Shown here in pieces: positions 62,433 through 64,000 of a stretch of 64,000 bases of DNA. The position numbers were made by a program, and so were the translations under genes. The notes under the pieces were generated by a model, which was not told where the DNA came from, ran no database searches, and saw nothing but the letters and a program-made list of their open reading frames with translations. The DNA comes from Anabaena sp. PCC 7108. GTDB taxonomy: Bacteria > Cyanobacteriota > Cyanobacteriia > Cyanobacteriales > Nostocaceae. Numbering within the stretch: position 1 is the stretch's first letter; the number at the start of each line of letters is the position of its first letter. The stretch lies in the NCBI RefSeq assembly GCF_000332135.1, contig NZ_KB235896.1, positions 3,057,321 to 3,121,320 on the forward strand, written 5' to 3'.

Positions 62433-63908
62433 TTAAGACAAAAACGGATTTAAGTTTAAGTGATTTTCTATTTGGGTAGCTAAAGAGTCCAACATCTGTT
62501 CTCGATGTTCTCTGTAATTAGCAACACCAGTGGGCAAAGATTTTAAACCTCGTTGTTGACGGAGACGGTTAATCCAAGCCCGTCGCCAAGGGCCATTATC
62601 AAAAAGCCCGTGTAGATAAGTACCCCAAATAGATTGACAACTATCTACTAAGCCTAAATTAGCATCATCAAATAGCGGTTGACAGGATTGTTTATCATCT
62701 TGGGTTTCTAAGCGCGATCGCCCTTGGTGGATTTCAAATCCATTTACAGGTAAGCCCATTTGCGGATAATTGGAACTAACTTGGCGCTGACGGGCGATTT
62801 TTTGTCCAGTAATTACAGTTCTGATAGGTAATAGATTTAACCCCTGAAATCTACCAGCTTGCCCCTCAGATCCCTCTGGATCAGCGATGATTTGACCTAG
62901 CATTTGGAAGCCGCCACAGATGCCCAAAACTGTTCCTCCAGAAGCTGCATAGTTTTGAATTGCTTCCGCCATGCCGCTTTTTTGCAGCACGATTAAATCA
63001 GCAATTGTGGTCTTGGTTCCGGGAATAATTACAGCATCAGGATGTCCCAAATCTTGCTTGGGACTGACGTATTTTACTGAAACTGTTGGTTCTGATTCCA
63101 GTGCATCAAAGTCGGTAAAATTGGCAATTTTTGGTAAGCGGATGACAGTAATATTTAATTCAGATTGAACTTTATAGGGTTTGCGTTCTAGCAAGTCTAG
63201 AGAGTCTTCCGCTGGAAATACTTGTTCCAAGTAAGGGATGACAGCCACAACCGGAATACCAGTCCGTTCTTCTAACCATTTAATTCCCGGTTGGAGAATG
63301 GAACGCTGTCCCCGGAATTTATTAATTATGACCCCTTTAATTAAAGCGCGTTCGTCCGGTTCCAGTAACTCTAAAGTTCCGACTACGTGAGCAAAAGCGC
63401 CACCTCGGTCAATATCTACTACTAACAGAGTTGGTGCATTTAAATATTTTGCCACCCGCATATTGGTTAAGTCGCGGTGCTTGAGATTAATTTCTGCTGG
63501 ACTACCTGCACCTTCACAAACCAACAAATCAAATTCTGTTTTTAAATGTTGTAAGCATTCTTCAATAGTGCGCCAACCGAGTTCAAAATATTGCTCGTAA
63601 TAATCTGTAGCACTAACAGTACCTACGGCTCTACCTTTAAGGATAACTTGAGAAGTCATATCCCCTTGAGGTTTCAGTAAAATTGGGTTCATTTCTACCA
63701 AGGGAACGACTCCCGCAGCCCAAGCTTGCACTGCCTGAGCGTAACCTATTTCTCCGCCTGTGGCAGTAACATAAGCATTTAAAGCCATATTCTGACCTTT
63801 AAAGGGAGCCACTCGCCAGCCCCGCCGGGATAAAATACGACAAATGGCTGTAGTAATCAGTGATTTACCCGCGTGGGATGTTGTTCCCACTACCATAATT
63901 GATTTCAT
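62433..63908 (-). CDS. cobQ: Cobyric acid synthase CobQ
   Basis: 491 residues. N-terminal amidotransferase-type ATPase GTTSHAGKSLITTAICRIL (P-loop variant) and PFKGQNMALNAYVT; glutamine amidotransferase C-terminal half with nucleophile Cys in VLGICGGFQMLG and catalytic His in YLHGLFDNG. The MNPILLKPQGDMTSQVIL block is diagnostic. It amidates side chains of adenosylcobyrinic a,c-diamide in cobalamin synthesis. No cobalamin riboswitch was seen in the 92 bp upstream that lie in the window. Confidence 0.95.
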   Translation of the reverse strand: MKSIMVVGTTSHAGKSLITTAICRILSRRGWRVAPFKGQNMALNAYVTATGGEIGYAQAVQAWAAGVVPLVEMNPILLKPQGDMTSQVILKGRAVGTVSATDYYEQYFELGWRTIEECLQHLKTEFDLLVCEGAGSPAEINLKHRDLTNMRVAKYLNAPTLLVVDIDRGGAFAHVVGTLELLEPDERALIKGVIINKFRGQRSILQPGIKWLEERTGIPVVAVIPYLEQVFPAEDSLDLLERKPYKVQSELNITVIRLPKIANFTDFDALESEPTVSVKYVSPKQDLGHPDAVIIPGTKTTIADLIVLQKSGMAEAIQNYAASGGTVLGICGGFQMLGQIIADPEGSEGQAGRFQGLNLLPIRTVITGQKIARQRQVSSNYPQMGLPVNGFEIHQGRSRLETQDDKQSCQPLFDDANLGLVDSCQSIWGTYLHGLFDNGPWRRAWINRLRQQRGLKSLPTGVANYREHREQMLDSLATQIENHLNLNPFLS

Positions 63909-64000
63909 AGTGTGACTATTATTTAATGTTTTTTGATTTAGTAAAGCAATTTCTGGTTTAAAGAAAGGTGTAATTTGGCAGAAATAAATTCACATCTTGC

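Noticed and set aside
63909-64000. Cobalamin riboswitch upstream of cobQ
   Set aside because: Only 92 bp available and no B12-box-like element is seen.

Overview
This window is chromosomal DNA from a filamentous, probably heterocyst-forming cyanobacterium (Nostocales; a Nostoc/Anabaena-type genome). The evidence is the many HIP1 octamers (GCGATCGC), low-GC coding sequence, abundant heptanucleotide tandem repeats between genes, and a set of typical cyanobacterial genes: a plant-type zeta-carotene desaturase, adenylate cyclases built like Anabaena CyaC and CyaB, the DUF3038/DUF4335 pair, a kinase-GUN4 fusion and an FHA-containing penicillin-binding protein. No rRNA, CRISPR array, prophage or intact insertion sequence was seen. 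There is one tRNA, tRNA-Gly(UCC).

Layout. 1-4.5 kb: start of glmU, a tRNA-modifying methyltransferase, a sulfurtransferase, a YqiA-like esterase, hisC and an unknown protein. 5-11.6 kb: a GNAT acetyltransferase, the multidomain cyclase cyaC and a TonB-like protein with long Thr/Pro repeats. 11.6-17 kb: tRNA-Gly, a REP-associated transposase with REP palindromes around and inside it, then the phosphate operon pstS-pstC-pstA-pstB behind a Pho box. 17-19.8 kb: a MITE with an 8-bp target duplication, a small cassette carrying a four-helix-bundle gene, bioY, lspA and a secreted Pro/Ser-rich protein. 20-28 kb: FHA-PBP, DUF4335/DUF3038 pair, apt, an OppB-like permease and cysH. 28-34.5 kb: an HNH two-gene cassette and a kinase-GUN4 gene, both bounded by inverted repeats, then sbcD and an APC permease. 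34.5-36.5 kb: a repeat-filled gap with three MITEs. 36.5-50.5 kb: a CyaB-type cyclase, a small ribbon-helix-helix gene, a secreted protein, and a tandem nuclease-inhibitor-like gene overlapping an alpha-2-macroglobulin gene that is divergent from PBP1C. 51-58.8 kb: an epimerase, small conserved genes, an IscA-type protein, a second ribbon-helix-helix gene, crtQ and an SRPBCC protein. 58.8-62 kb: an accessory block with an XRE regulator, a WYL protein, an HNH nuclease and the AbiEi/AbiEii toxin-antitoxin pair. 62-64 kb: a 2Fe-2S protein and cobQ.

How the genes fit together. Most of the window is housekeeping: cell wall (glmU, two class A PBPs, alpha-2-macroglobulin), phosphate, biotin and sulfate assimilation, cobalamin, carotenoid and cAMP signalling. 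The unusual content is small mobile DNA. At least four MITE or cassette types have recognisable terminal repeats, three of them with flanking direct repeats. REP palindromes are translated in frame inside crtQ and inside the transposase gene. The best candidate for something undescribed is the 549-bp element at 17277-17825: its only gene encodes a 23S-intervening-sequence-type four-helix bundle protein, and it has terminal inverted repeats and a 6-bp flanking direct repeat. A second lead is that both small ribbon-helix-helix genes have a copy of the same MITE just upstream.
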